A DNA stretch of 15,187 bases from Planctomycetaceae bacterium UBA969 (GTDB lineage Bacteria; Planctomycetota; Planctomycetia; Gemmatales; Gemmataceae): positions 1 through 15,187 of the forward strand of contig DBCB01000058.1 of NCBI GenBank assembly GCA_002303765.1. Direction: 5' to 3'. Shown here piece after piece: positions 6,771 to 14,901 of this stretch. The notes under the pieces are model-generated. The model made no database searches, was not told the DNA's origin, and saw only the letters and a program-made list of their open reading frames with translations. Each line of letters opens with the position of its first letter. Position 1 is the first letter of the stretch. The position numbers and the translations under genes are program-made.

Positions 6771-9700
6771 ATGCAAGACAGCAAAGAGCTACAGGAAATT
6801 TTAAAGAAGTACGAAGAGCAGACCAAGTCTGGTAATACCCTGACTCCCGAAGAAGCCTGCGCTACAAACCCTAGCCTGCTTGATGCATTTAAAAGCGCCA
6901 TTAATAATTCCAAGACCATCCTTCACATCGAACCAACTTCTCCCGAACGGGATATTTCTCAGTATAAAACCATCGGCTTCGAACCGAATGTTGACGAAGC
7001 ACAGGTAAAAACTCTTATCGGCTTCGAGCAAGTTGTTGATCAAGCACAGGTAAAAACTCTTAGTGTCGGTTTTAATGAAGCGCTTGCAGATAAAATGCAA
7101 GCAGGCGATGTTCAACCCACGATCCCGGGTTACACAATATCAGGCGAGATAGGCCGTGGCGCCATGGGCGTTGTTTACAAAGCCAGCCAGACCACCCTAA
7201 ACAGGCCCGTTGCAATCAAAACTTTATTGAGCGCAGGCAAGTTATCTGCTGATTTAAAAGCTAGGTTGCGAAAAGAAGCTGAAGCCTTGGGCATGATGCA
7301 GCATCCCAACATCATCCAAGTTTATGACATCAATGAATTTGATGGCATACCTTACTTTGTCATGGAGTTAATCAACGGCGCAAGTTTGGAAGACATGATT
7401 TCCGGCAGATTAGTGCAACCCAAAGATGCAGCTAAATTGGTGGCTACCCTTGCAGATGCAATTGATGTTGCTCATAAAAGCGGCATTATACACCGCGATA
7501 TCAAGCCTGCTAATATCCTCATGAAGGGCGGCAAGAAACCGCAGAAGGATGAACTTACTCTTACCTCCCATCATCTGGGCGATACTGTTGCAAAGATCAC
7601 TGATTTTGGACTTGCAAAGAAGTTTGAGGAAGAGCAGGGCGGGCAGGGGAAAACTCAGGGCATCGTAGGTACTCCAAGCTACATGGCCCCCGAGCAAGCC
7701 AACCCTGCTCTCGGCCGTATCGGGCCGATGTCTGATGTTTATGCCCTTGGCGTTATTCTTTATGAAATGCTTGTGGGCAGGCCTCCTTTCATGGGCGCAA
7801 CAGCCATGGAAACTCTTAGGCAGGTCAGCTTCAAAGATCCCATTGCTCCTTCCTCCCTTCGCTCTGGTATTCCCAAAGATCTCGAAACCATATGTCTAAA
7901 ATGCCTCAGCAAGCAGCCTAATAAACGATATGAAACCGCTACTGAATTATCCCAAGACTTGAATGCATTTCTCGAAAACAAATCCATCAAGGCAAGAAGG
8001 GCGCCTTGGAATGAAGTTGCAGTAAAATGGTGCTATCGTAACCCTGCTCTCGCTGCAAGCTTGGCGTTCCTTGTATTTATCATTGGTGCAGTAAGTTTTG
8101 GACTCAATAATAAACTCGCCAACGATCGCATAAAACTCGCTGGGTTGCAGGAAAACCTTGGTTTCGAGCGTATTCGTGCCAACGATATTACCAAAGCCGC
8201 TATTTGGTTTGCTGCTTCGCTGATGAACGAAAAAAATGCAGATTATGCCAAAATGGAACGATTGCGTATGGGAATCCTGATGGATTCGTTCCTTTGGATT
8301 CGTTCCTATGTCGTACATGACAAGGCAGTGCAGGGGGCGGAATGGTCTCCTTCGGGAAAATATTATCTGAGTTTTGGCAAAGATAAATCTATCAGGATAC
8401 ACGACCCGGAAATATTCCCCACCACCTTGGAAAAACCAACCACGATTACTGAAATAATTCTCCCGGGTACTGCTGATATTCGTAATGCGTGTTTCTTTGG
8501 TGACGACAGGGTGCTTGTATTAAGTAGCGAAAATAAGCTGTTTACATGGCATTGGCTTAAGGATAAAAAATTAAATGTAATCACCGAGGGGGTCAAATCA
8601 ATCGCTGTTGATCCGAAAGGTTTATTGCTTGCTTATGATATGGGCGGGAAAATTTTCATCGACCTAAAAGGCATGAAAGATGACAAACTGGAAAACAAAC
8701 TCGCAATTGAAACTGGGATTGGCCCAATCAAGCAAATTAAATTCATGCAGGATGCTTCAGGATTGATTGCTATTTCAAATAATGAAATCGCAAAAATTTC
8801 TCTCGAAGGCAAAGTTGAAAAGTTGAATGGCGTTAAGAGCAAACTTAAATGTATTGCAATAAGCCCCGATAGTAAAAAAGTTGCAGCAGGGACTGAACTT
8901 GGCGATGTGCAGATTTGGGATCTTACGAATTTACAACTAGAACCCAAATTTGGTTATTCTCATTTTGAGTCAGTTCTTTGTCTTGATTTCAACCAAGATT
9001 CAACTTTGATTGCGAGTGGCGCTGTTGATAACCGTGCAATGGTCTGGAATGTCGTGGATAAAAAATACAAGTTCCAGGTTCAGCACGATAGCGATGTCAC
9101 CTGCCTGGCTTTTAGCCAAAGCCCAAAATGGCTGCTAACGGGTTCGGATGACAACACCATTCGTATTTCTAATCCGAAAACCGGAAGGACTGCCAGCAGT
9201 AATCTGGTATACAACGGCACCCTTCGCTTCATGGTTCCACACCCCCGCGCACCCTTGCTAGTTGCAGGCGGCGATGACAACACCTGCGTGCTTTGGGATA
9301 CCCTACCAAAGAATCGGATTTCCATTTCGCTCGAAGAAAAGTTGGACCAATTTATAATTGATAATGCAGGATCGATTTTTTACCGCACTGGCCCAAAGGT
9401 AAAGGTTGCATCGACCAAGAGCATTGCTGAAATAATCGAAACTACCGAAGGCAGATACTTAAATTTTGATACAGAATCGTTTAAAAAATCGACTGTGCTG
9501 ATTCATGAAAACGCATCCATGATCGGAATGCTAGGCAACGATACCATTGCAATTCTGGATCAGAAAGGCGCATTGGAAATTTGGCAGGGAACAAGCAAAT
9601 TGAGCCAGATGAACTTGAAAACACCAAAGACTGACACACAGATTGTTTCTCTTATTGGTTCTAGTGGGGGCAAATTTTTTGCCCTCGAAATCTTAAAATC

Positions 9701-10652
9701 GGACGGCCGTAAAACTTATGAACTTTACGATCGCGAAGGTAATCTCATCGACTTAAAGAAAATGGATGAAGCAAGCAGCATTGCTTTTTCAATGGATGAA
9801 ACCAAGTTTGCCTGGGGTGATTACGAAGGAAACATTCGTATCCTTGATATTTCAAATGGGATTTCAGGAGAACTGGTTGTACTTGAAAAAACCCATGATG
9901 GAACCGTTTCCTGCCTGACTTTTTCAAAAAGTGGATTGCTTATCGCCTCTGGTGGCGAAGATATGTTTGTACGGTTGTGGAATATAACAACCAAGAAAAT
10001 GCAATGGGGTAAAGATCCGCACGACCCTCAACATGCCGCCAACATAAAAAGCATTTTTATCGATGATACTAAAGAAAGAATTTTAAGCTGTGGTGAAGAT
10101 AGTACCTTAAGGGCATGGAAGCTAAAAGATGGCGCTCCGCTAAAGGAAGCAATGCTGCATGACAGCACGGTGAATGGTGTGGAAGTTTGGCAAGGTATGG
10201 GCAAGTCAAAAAGCAAAAACGTTGGCATTACCGGCTGCACTGAGGGTGCTGTTTATTTATGGGATCTGGAAAAATCTCAGTTGCTTTCGCCACCAATTAT
10301 GTCGCTAGGTTATCAAGTCGTTGGTTTTGGGTTTTTACCAAATTCAGGCAATGACCCGGCCTTTATATTTGCTGATTCGTATGGGCAAATGATAGTGCAG
10401 CGCCTTCAAGAGGCACCCGAAAAAGCGACTCCCATGAAGCTTCGAGAATTTGCAGAATATCATCCTGCTTTCAAATTGCAGGACACCGGGGAAGGTTCTG
10501 GAACCGTTTTGGTTCCATTGGCGGGGTCAGTAATAATACCCCCCAAGGATTCTGACCCTAAAAAACAATACGAATTTCTTATGCACAAGGTGCTAAGGGA
10601 TTTCCAATACGAATTCCCACCACTCCCCAAACTTACTGCAGATGCCCCATAG
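6771..10652 (+). CDS. Transmembrane Ser/Thr protein kinase with WD40-repeat C-terminus
   Basis: A 1293-residue eukaryote-like (Hanks-type) kinase. An N-terminal region of about 115 residues includes a short helical segment and a tandem 15-residue repeat. The kinase domain spans about 121-400: glycine loop GRGAMGVVYKA, Lys150 in VAIK, HRDIKPAN with Asp243 and Asn248, DFG at 278-280 and APE at 306-308. All catalytic residues are present, with a Lys-rich insert between HRD and DFG. One membrane helix follows (about 424-446, NPALAASLAFLVFIIGAV), then a helical linker and about 16 WD40-like units from 515 to 1225 (e.g. VQIWDL, VRLWNI, VYLWDL), enough for two propellers. With one helix, the kinase is cytoplasmic and the WD40 part outside the cytoplasmic membrane, suggesting a receptor sensing a protein or ligand there. 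The start has no good Shine-Dalgarno and follows a hairpin. Signal and substrates are unknown. Confidence 0.92.
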   Translation: MQDSKELQEILKKYEEQTKSGNTLTPEEACATNPSLLDAFKSAINNSKTILHIEPTSPERDISQYKTIGFEPNVDEAQVKTLIGFEQVVDQAQVKTLSVGFNEALADKMQAGDVQPTIPGYTISGEIGRGAMGVVYKASQTTLNRPVAIKTLLSAGKLSADLKARLRKEAEALGMMQHPNIIQVYDINEFDGIPYFVMELINGASLEDMISGRLVQPKDAAKLVATLADAIDVAHKSGIIHRDIKPANILMKGGKKPQKDELTLTSHHLGDTVAKITDFGLAKKFEEEQGGQGKTQGIVGTPSYMAPEQANPALGRIGPMSDVYALGVILYEMLVGRPPFMGATAMETLRQVSFKDPIAPSSLRSGIPKDLETICLKCLSKQPNKRYETATELSQDLNAFLENKSIKARRAPWNEVAVKWCYRNPALAASLAFLVFIIGAVSFGLNNKLANDRIKLAGLQENLGFERIRANDITKAAIWFAASLMNEKNADYAKMERLRMGILMDSFLWIRSYVVHDKAVQGAEWSPSGKYYLSFGKDKSIRIHDPEIFPTTLEKPTTITEIILPGTADIRNACFFGDDRVLVLSSENKLFTWHWLKDKKLNVITEGVKSIAVDPKGLLLAYDMGGKIFIDLKGMKDDKLENKLAIETGIGPIKQIKFMQDASGLIAISNNEIAKISLEGKVEKLNGVKSKLKCIAISPDSKKVAAGTELGDVQIWDLTNLQLEPKFGYSHFESVLCLDFNQDSTLIASGAVDNRAMVWNVVDKKYKFQVQHDSDVTCLAFSQSPKWLLTGSDDNTIRISNPKTGRTASSNLVYNGTLRFMVPHPRAPLLVAGGDDNTCVLWDTLPKNRISISLEEKLDQFIIDNAGSIFYRTGPKVKVASTKSIAEIIETTEGRYLNFDTESFKKSTVLIHENASMIGMLGNDTIAILDQKGALEIWQGTSKLSQMNLKTPKTDTQIVSLIGSSGGKFFALEILKSDGRKTYELYDREGNLIDLKKMDEASSIAFSMDETKFAWGDYEGNIRILDISNGISGELVVLEKTHDGTVSCLTFSKSGLLIASGGEDMFVRLWNITTKKMQWGKDPHDPQHAANIKSIFIDDTKERILSCGEDSTLRAWKLKDGAPLKEAMLHDSTVNGVEVWQGMGKSKSKNVGITGCTEGAVYLWDLEKSQLLSPPIMSLGYQVVGFGFLPNSGNDPAFIFADSYGQMIVQRLQEAPEKATPMKLREFAEYHPAFKLQDTGEGSGTVLVPLAGSVIIPPKDSDPKKQYEFLMHKVLRDFQYEFPPLPKLTADAP
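6972..7061 (+). repeat. 45-bp in-frame tandem duplication in the kinase N-terminal region
   Basis: Two adjacent 45-bp units, 6972-7016 and 7017-7061, differ at 7 positions by my count; the last 20 bases of each are identical. They encode IGFEPNVDEAQVKTL and IGFEQVVDQAQVKTL (residues 68-97). The next residues (VGFNEALADKMQ) look like a much decayed third copy. The repeat lies between the N-terminal helix and the kinase domain. Confidence 0.9.
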
Positions 10653-10686
10653 AAAAAAACACCGAAAAGCGAAGAATAAGACTAGC

Positions 10687-10716
10687 CACGGAATTTCACG
10701 GAATAACACGAAATAA
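10687..10716 (+). repeat. Three tandem CACGGAATAA-type 10-mers (left arm)
   Basis: CACGGAATTT (10687-10696), CACGGAATAA (10697-10706) and CACGAAATAA (10707-10716) follow each other without spacing, 34 bp after the kinase stop codon. Similar degenerate units (ACCGAAAAGCGAAGAATAAGA) run from about 10660. The same unit occurs in inverted orientation at 10831-10862. Such short CACGAA/CACGGA repeats are, from memory, a recurrent intergenic element in several bacterial phyla; the function is unknown. Confidence 0.65.
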
Positions 10717-10738
10717 GTTAATGGGGCTAGATCATCGG

Positions 10739-10757
10739 AGCTTCTGTTGAAGTTTTT
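10739..10757 (+). terminator. Weak candidate terminator of the kinase gene
   Basis: AGCTTC (10739-10744) pairs with GAAGTT (10749-10754), one pair being G-U, around a TGTT loop. The T-run TTTTT (10753-10757) overlaps the end of the stem. It lies about 90 bp after the stop codon. The stem is short, so this is only a candidate. Confidence 0.25.
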
Positions 10758-10830
10758 CGAGATCGTTGTTGTGGGTTTTTAGAACGAGTTTACCAGTAAG
10801 CTATGAGCGTTTTTTACGCTGATTCTGTAT

Positions 10831-10862
10831 TTTTTCCGTGTCTTATTCCGTGTTATTTCGTG
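10831..10862 (-). repeat. CACGGAATAA-type 10-mers, inverted (right arm)
   Basis: Read on the minus strand, 10862-10831 is CACGAAATAA, CACGGAATAA, a GA spacer, then CACGGAAAAA. With the adjoining GCCACG, the stretch 10843-10864 is the reverse complement of 10685-10706 at 19 of 22 positions. The arms are 136 bp apart and could pair in a transcript from either converging gene. It lies 36 bp downstream of the minus-strand GT41 gene. A 5-bp stem (AGCGT 10806-10810, ACGCT 10816-10820) lies between the arms. Confidence 0.6.
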
Positions 10863-10897
10863 GCAAAATGTTTTCTTGGTCCATCTTCCATGGCGAA

Positions 10898-12967
10898 CTA
10901 TTTACTGGCGCACCAAGTTTTCCATAACTTGCGAACCGCTTCTTCCCATTTGCTGCCATAGGCTTTCCAATCGCAAATGGAAGATTTCTTAACCATGTCT
11001 CTTAATTTGCCCCGTAGCAGACTGAGCCTTGCAGCTTCACTTGCAGACTTCTTCGCCTTCTCTATGAATTCTTCAGGTGTTTTTGCAATCCAATCTTCCA
11101 TCCCAACATTGCTTAGAATTGCAACCCCCTGTCTGGATACGTAGGTAGTGCCTGCAAGCGTGAGCAGCGGTGTTCCCATCCACAAAGTATCACACGAAGT
11201 AATCCCCCCGTTGTAAGGGAAGGGATCCAAGGCAATGTCGATTTCGCCAAGTGCTGCGAAGTATTCTTTTTTCTCCATGCGTGGAAGAAACTCAACTCGG
11301 TCGGGGTTTACCCCAGCAGTTTGCAAGGCATGCCTTACCATCTTGATGGATTCTTGACCAGGGCCCGATAACAGCCGTAATTTCGAACCGGGGACCGCGC
11401 TAAGCAATTTGGCCCATAGCGAAAGCACTTTCCCATTATGCTTTGCCATGTTGTTGAGCGAGCCAAAAATAATTGCACCCGCCTTGGGCGAACGCTTGGG
11501 CACTTCAGGAGCATCTGCAGGGGGTTGATAACACCACGCCAAGCCGGGAAGACGGACCAGTTCCTCGGAATGATTGGCTTCAGTTAATCCTTTTGGATCT
11601 GCAAAGGTATCGGTGATGCGGAAACCAAACCCTGGGATGCCCGTGGTATTGGGATACCCGAACTGGGTGATCTGAATGGGTGCGGATTTCAACGCAAAAA
11701 TAGGCAGTCGGCTTCCAGCGGTATGGCCTGCAAGATCTAGCAGTACATCGATTTGATCTTTCCTTATCATGCTTGACGCAATCATATCAGGAATCGGCCT
11801 GACATCCTTAAAATGATCAACTTTAAGCTTGAACTGTTCGGTTTTTTCATCGGGCCTGATAACTGAACTATAGGCAAATACTTCAAACTTGTTTCGGTCG
11901 ATGGAATCTAAAAAAGGTTCCATGAATGCATTAACAGTGTGCTTACGAAAATCGGGGGAGACAATCCCCAGCCTTAGCTTACGGCCTCCTTCTTTGTTAT
12001 TGTCAAAGGGCTGTGCAGGGGGATAATTTTTCAGATGCGCTTCTGCCCATCCAGCATGTTCCTTGTATATTTCTGCTCCGGTCATGTCTGGGGAGTAATG
12101 CAGGTTCAATAGCAAATTGCTATGAAAAGGGATGGCCCGCGGTTGCAATGCGATCGACTTCCTAAACGCATCGATGGCTTCCTTGGGTTTGCCACCCAAG
12201 CCATAGAGGTTGCCAAGATTATTCCAAGCTTCAGTGAAATTGGGGTTAAGCTTTACCGCTTCGAGATTATGCGCAAGGGCGTTATCATCCTGCTTCAGCA
12301 TTTGTAAAACAATGCTCATGGAGTTATGAGCTTCAGGGTAATCCTGCTTTAAGCTTAGGGCATATTTAAACTGATTGAAAGCTTCTTCTAGCCTACCAAC
12401 ATCCATCATAACCAAACCATATTGATGGATGATTTTCGGATCATTGGGCCTCAAATTCAGCATCATCTGGTAAACCTGCATGGCTTCATCGCGCAGGCCT
12501 TGCATCCTTAGTGCGTTACCAAGGTGGGAATAAAGATCGGGGTCATCTTTTTTCTGGGCGATGATTTGCTTGAACACTTCTGCGGCTTGGGGGAACTTCC
12601 CCTGTTCGGAAAGAGACTGACCCAAACCTACTGCTGCGCCAAACAAAGAGTTATTGCACTTGAGGGCCTGAACAAATGCAGCTTCAGCGCCTACAGGGTT
12701 CATACCTTTACGCAGTGCATTACCTAAGTTGAACCAACATTCGCCAAACTGCTGGTCAATTTCCAACGCCTTTCGATAGCAATTGATTGCTTCTTCAAGT
12801 TTGTTTTTTTTAGAAAGGATCGCACCTAAGTTGGACCATGCGTGCTTGTGGTTTGGGTTTCCATTAAGAACTTCGCGGTAAATCATTTCAGCTTGGTCGG
12901 GGTTGCCCTGCTGGTGAAAGCTAAGTCCGAGTTCAAATTTCTCATCATTCATTTCTTGATCGCTCAT
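10898..12967 (-). CDS. TPR-repeat GT41 glycosyltransferase (O-GlcNAc transferase/SPINDLY-like)
   Basis: A 689-residue protein starting at ATG 12967-12965, with GGAG (12977-12974) six bases upstream. Residues about 5-280 are consecutive 34-residue TPRs (e.g. HAWSNLGAILSKKNKLEEAI, EAWNNLGNLYGLGGKPKEAI). Residues about 328-689 are the GT41 catalytic region: LGIVSPDFRKHTVNAF with His343, DLAGHTAGSRLPIFALKSAP, GYPNTTG, ITDTFADP, FGSLNNMAKHN with Lys509, and LDPFPYNGGITSCDTLWMGTP. By my alignment His343 and Lys509 match human OGT His498 and Lys842. The family transfers GlcNAc, or fucose in SPINDLY, from a nucleotide sugar to Ser/Thr of proteins recognised by the TPRs. Which sugar and target apply here cannot be told. 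No signal peptide or membrane helix is seen, so it should be cytoplasmic. It is the second gene of a two-gene minus-strand unit. Confidence 0.92.
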   Translation of the reverse strand: MSDQEMNDEKFELGLSFHQQGNPDQAEMIYREVLNGNPNHKHAWSNLGAILSKKNKLEEAINCYRKALEIDQQFGECWFNLGNALRKGMNPVGAEAAFVQALKCNNSLFGAAVGLGQSLSEQGKFPQAAEVFKQIIAQKKDDPDLYSHLGNALRMQGLRDEAMQVYQMMLNLRPNDPKIIHQYGLVMMDVGRLEEAFNQFKYALSLKQDYPEAHNSMSIVLQMLKQDDNALAHNLEAVKLNPNFTEAWNNLGNLYGLGGKPKEAIDAFRKSIALQPRAIPFHSNLLLNLHYSPDMTGAEIYKEHAGWAEAHLKNYPPAQPFDNNKEGGRKLRLGIVSPDFRKHTVNAFMEPFLDSIDRNKFEVFAYSSVIRPDEKTEQFKLKVDHFKDVRPIPDMIASSMIRKDQIDVLLDLAGHTAGSRLPIFALKSAPIQITQFGYPNTTGIPGFGFRITDTFADPKGLTEANHSEELVRLPGLAWCYQPPADAPEVPKRSPKAGAIIFGSLNNMAKHNGKVLSLWAKLLSAVPGSKLRLLSGPGQESIKMVRHALQTAGVNPDRVEFLPRMEKKEYFAALGEIDIALDPFPYNGGITSCDTLWMGTPLLTLAGTTYVSRQGVAILSNVGMEDWIAKTPEEFIEKAKKSASEAARLSLLRGKLRDMVKKSSICDWKAYGSKWEEAVRKLWKTWCASK

Positions 12968-12984
12968 TAATCACTCCGTTAATA

Positions 12985-13830
12985 TCACCAGTTGCGGGTA
13001 ACTTCCTGCCATTTTTTCATCGACCTACCAAGAAGGTCTTCCGAATTCCCTTGAACACTATAGGACTGTAAACCGATAGGTCCCGTCCAGCCCGATTTTT
13101 GCACGGAATTGAGAAAAGAAGCAACATCATAATTCCCCTGTTCCAGAGAAACGATTGCTGCATCCTTCATTCCGTTAATAGTGATGCAAAAGATATGTTT
13201 TTTGCCTATCTCAAGGATTTTCTTTTCATCCGTACCATTCTGCCAGCGCCAATGAACCAAATTAAAATGTGTTCCCAAAGTAGAACGGTTGGCTTTGGAT
13301 GCTAAGCGCAAGCCATCTTCAACCTTTTCGAGCCAGAAAGAGCGATGTGGGTAAAAAGAAATCACAGGCCCAGAGTCTTTTGCTTGTTCAACATAGGGCA
13401 TAGCGTATTGCAACGCGATTGGGTCACCCTCGGGATCGGAGGGTTTGTATTTTTTGCTACGTAAAGCCAGCTCTATTCGCGTGGGCCTGCCCTTTAAGCT
13501 GGAGATATAGGCAAGCAAGGCTTTGTCGGGTGCGTCTTCCATGAAGGGTGCGAGGTAAACCGCCCAGAGTTGCAGTTTATATTGCTCAAGCAGCTTTAGG
13601 AGGGATTCTGCTTCTGATGGGTTCCAAGTCCACCCTATGCCTGCAAACCCGAGTTTTGCAAGTAGTGCGACTTTCTTTTCCAACGAAGGCACATCAGGGC
13701 CTCTTAAGCCGGTATCCATGGCGTAAAATGGATAGGTGGTTGCCACGGGTGCGGCTTTCATCATAGAGCAAATCCCTACAGATGACAGGCTCGCTAAAAA
13801 GACCCTACGATTAAAATCCCTCACATTCAT
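12985..13830 (-). CDS. Tat-signal TIM-barrel sugar phosphate isomerase/epimerase-like protein
   Basis: A 281-residue protein starting at ATG 13830-13828, with AGGTGA (13840-13835) four bases upstream. The N-terminus NRRVFLASLSS resembles a twin-arginine signal (R8, R9, F11, L12) followed by a modest hydrophobic stretch, so export is likely. The body has the pattern of the xylose-isomerase-like/AP-endonuclease-2 barrel: GFAGIGW near strand 2, RIELAL with Glu120, VISFYPH with His162, THFNLVHW with His188 and His193, and a final strand WTGPIGLQSY. The usual last metal-ligand Glu is Gln255 here; from memory, GLQ-type ends occur in other planctomycete homologues, so this need not mean loss of function. 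Its stop lies 17 bp before the TPR-GT41 start, so the two are probably cotranscribed. The sugar substrate is unknown. Confidence 0.75.
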   Translation of the reverse strand: MNVRDFNRRVFLASLSSVGICSMMKAAPVATTYPFYAMDTGLRGPDVPSLEKKVALLAKLGFAGIGWTWNPSEAESLLKLLEQYKLQLWAVYLAPFMEDAPDKALLAYISSLKGRPTRIELALRSKKYKPSDPEGDPIALQYAMPYVEQAKDSGPVISFYPHRSFWLEKVEDGLRLASKANRSTLGTHFNLVHWRWQNGTDEKKILEIGKKHIFCITINGMKDAAIVSLEQGNYDVASFLNSVQKSGWTGPIGLQSYSVQGNSEDLLGRSMKKWQEVTRNW

Positions 13831-13843
13831 GGCTTCACCTTTC

Positions 13844-13861
13844 GTTGTTTAAAAAAACAAC
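13844..13861. promoter_or_regulatory. Inverted repeat in the leader of the minus-strand operon
   Basis: GTTGTTT (13844-13850) and AAACAAC (13855-13861) form a perfect 7-bp palindrome around AAAA. A further AACAAC (13867-13872) lies beyond it. The site sits between the candidate -10 box and the ribosome binding site of the isomerase gene. It could be an operator or an mRNA hairpin; this is inference. Confidence 0.3.
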
Positions 13862-13883
13862 AATAAACAACACCTGAAGCGGT

Positions 13884-13889
13884 ATAATA
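13884..13889 (-). promoter_or_regulatory. Candidate -10 box for the isomerase/GT41 operon
   Basis: On the minus strand 13889-13884 reads TATTAT, one base from the sigma-70 -10 consensus, and would give a leader of roughly 45 bases. No good -35 box is seen at the usual distance. The same bases on the plus strand contain TATAAT (13883-13888), so direction is ambiguous; a plus-strand use would leave a leader of over 200 bases before the gene at 14110. Confidence 0.25.
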
Positions 13890-14109
13890 CACAAGCCACC
13901 AGAGTTCCGTAAAGCCTTATTTATCAATGACTAATGGCAAATAAGCCAAACCATTTAAAGCTGCTATGGCCTTAATCCATAAAATTATGTCTAAATTCAT
14001 GAGTAATCTCATCATTCTTTAATGCTTTTTTGTGTAAAACAGAATGGTATTAAGTGTTATTGATGAAGTATTGCGAAGTAATGATTGAACCTGCCGAAAG
14101 GTCTCCTGA

Positions 14110-14880
14110 ATGTTAAAGAATAATACAAACAAGAATGGTTTTACTCTGATTGAATTGCTGGTAGTAATTGCAATCATCGGCATCATTATTGGGTTGCTGC
14201 TACCTGCGGTGCAGAAGGTTCGGTCCACTGCTGCAAAGATGTATTGCCAGAACAATTTAAAACAAATCGGTTTGGCGATGGAAATGTATAGGCAGAATCC
14301 CCCGCAGCAATATCCCGAAGCACATCGGATTTTTCAACGCAGTGTTTTTGCAAACCCTTTGTCACAAACCAACGGGAATGCTTACGATACTGCAAATCGA
14401 GAATATCAAAATGTAAACATTGGCTTCCCTGTTTTCTTTGGTGAAAAGATATTTGATTATGTTGAGAAAAACACCAAGACCTTCTTATGCCCATCCGATA
14501 TGAACAAAGGTGGTGCTCGCGAATTTACTTCACTCTACATGAAAGTTATCATCGGGGGTGACACTACTACTGCAACCTTTACTGGTGATATTGCAAATGG
14601 GTTTTCCAAATACAACATCAAGTACAGCTACGAATACCCAAGTGATAAACCTTCCTTCATGCCTTACCCAAAACCTGTTGGCTATAACAGCCGATCCATG
14701 CCACATATCAATGGCAGGCGCATGGAAGAATTGATGACCGATGGCAGGGGTACAGCGAATATTGTTCTTGTTTTTGACATGGATGACAATCACGGAGCTG
14801 CTGGTTCTGGTAGGGGTCGTAACATTGTTTATGCTGACGGGCATGTTTCCAACGAAATTACTGTCGCACCGGGTTCTTAA
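14110..14880 (+). CDS. DUF1559 pseudopilin-like protein with type IV prepilin N-terminus
   Basis: A 256-residue protein starting at ATG 14110 behind AAAGG (14097-14101). The N-terminus NKNGFTLIELLVVIAIIGII is a textbook class III prepilin signal: cleavage by prepilin peptidase after Gly10, Phe11 as the mature first residue and Glu15 at +5. The hydrophobic helix runs to LLLPAVQKVR, followed by CQNNLKQIGLAMEMY, the usual start of DUF1559. The C-terminus has an HGAAGSGRGRNIVYADGHVS segment, the H...DG motif typical of this family in planctomycetes and relatives. Such proteins occur in many copies per genome and are thought to use a type II secretion/type IV pilus-like assembly system at the cytoplasmic membrane; their individual functions are unknown. 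The downstream gene starts 21 bp after this stop and is probably cotranscribed. Confidence 0.92.
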   Translation: MLKNNTNKNGFTLIELLVVIAIIGIIIGLLLPAVQKVRSTAAKMYCQNNLKQIGLAMEMYRQNPPQQYPEAHRIFQRSVFANPLSQTNGNAYDTANREYQNVNIGFPVFFGEKIFDYVEKNTKTFLCPSDMNKGGAREFTSLYMKVIIGGDTTTATFTGDIANGFSKYNIKYSYEYPSDKPSFMPYPKPVGYNSRSMPHINGRRMEELMTDGRGTANIVLVFDMDDNHGAAGSGRGRNIVYADGHVSNEITVAPGS

Positions 14881-14901
14881 TTATATTTCGGAGATTCAAC
14901 C

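Noticed and set aside
6371..6919. Minus-strand 182-residue open frame across the protease end and the kinase start
   Set aside because: It is antisense to the protease propeller and kinase N-terminus, has no recognisable domain, and its composition looks like reversed glycine-rich coding sequence.
7947..8402. Minus-strand 151-residue open frame within the kinase gene
   Set aside because: It overlaps the membrane helix and linker of the kinase-WD40 protein, whose frame is unbroken and clearly conserved in motif.
10687..10862. Possible CRISPR array
   Set aside because: The repeat units are only 10 bp, directly adjacent, without spacers, and no cas genes are near.
13883..13888. TATAAT as a plus-strand promoter for the pseudopilin gene
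   Set aside because: No -35 match lies at 16-18 bp, and the start codon is over 220 bp away; a minus-strand role fits slightly better.
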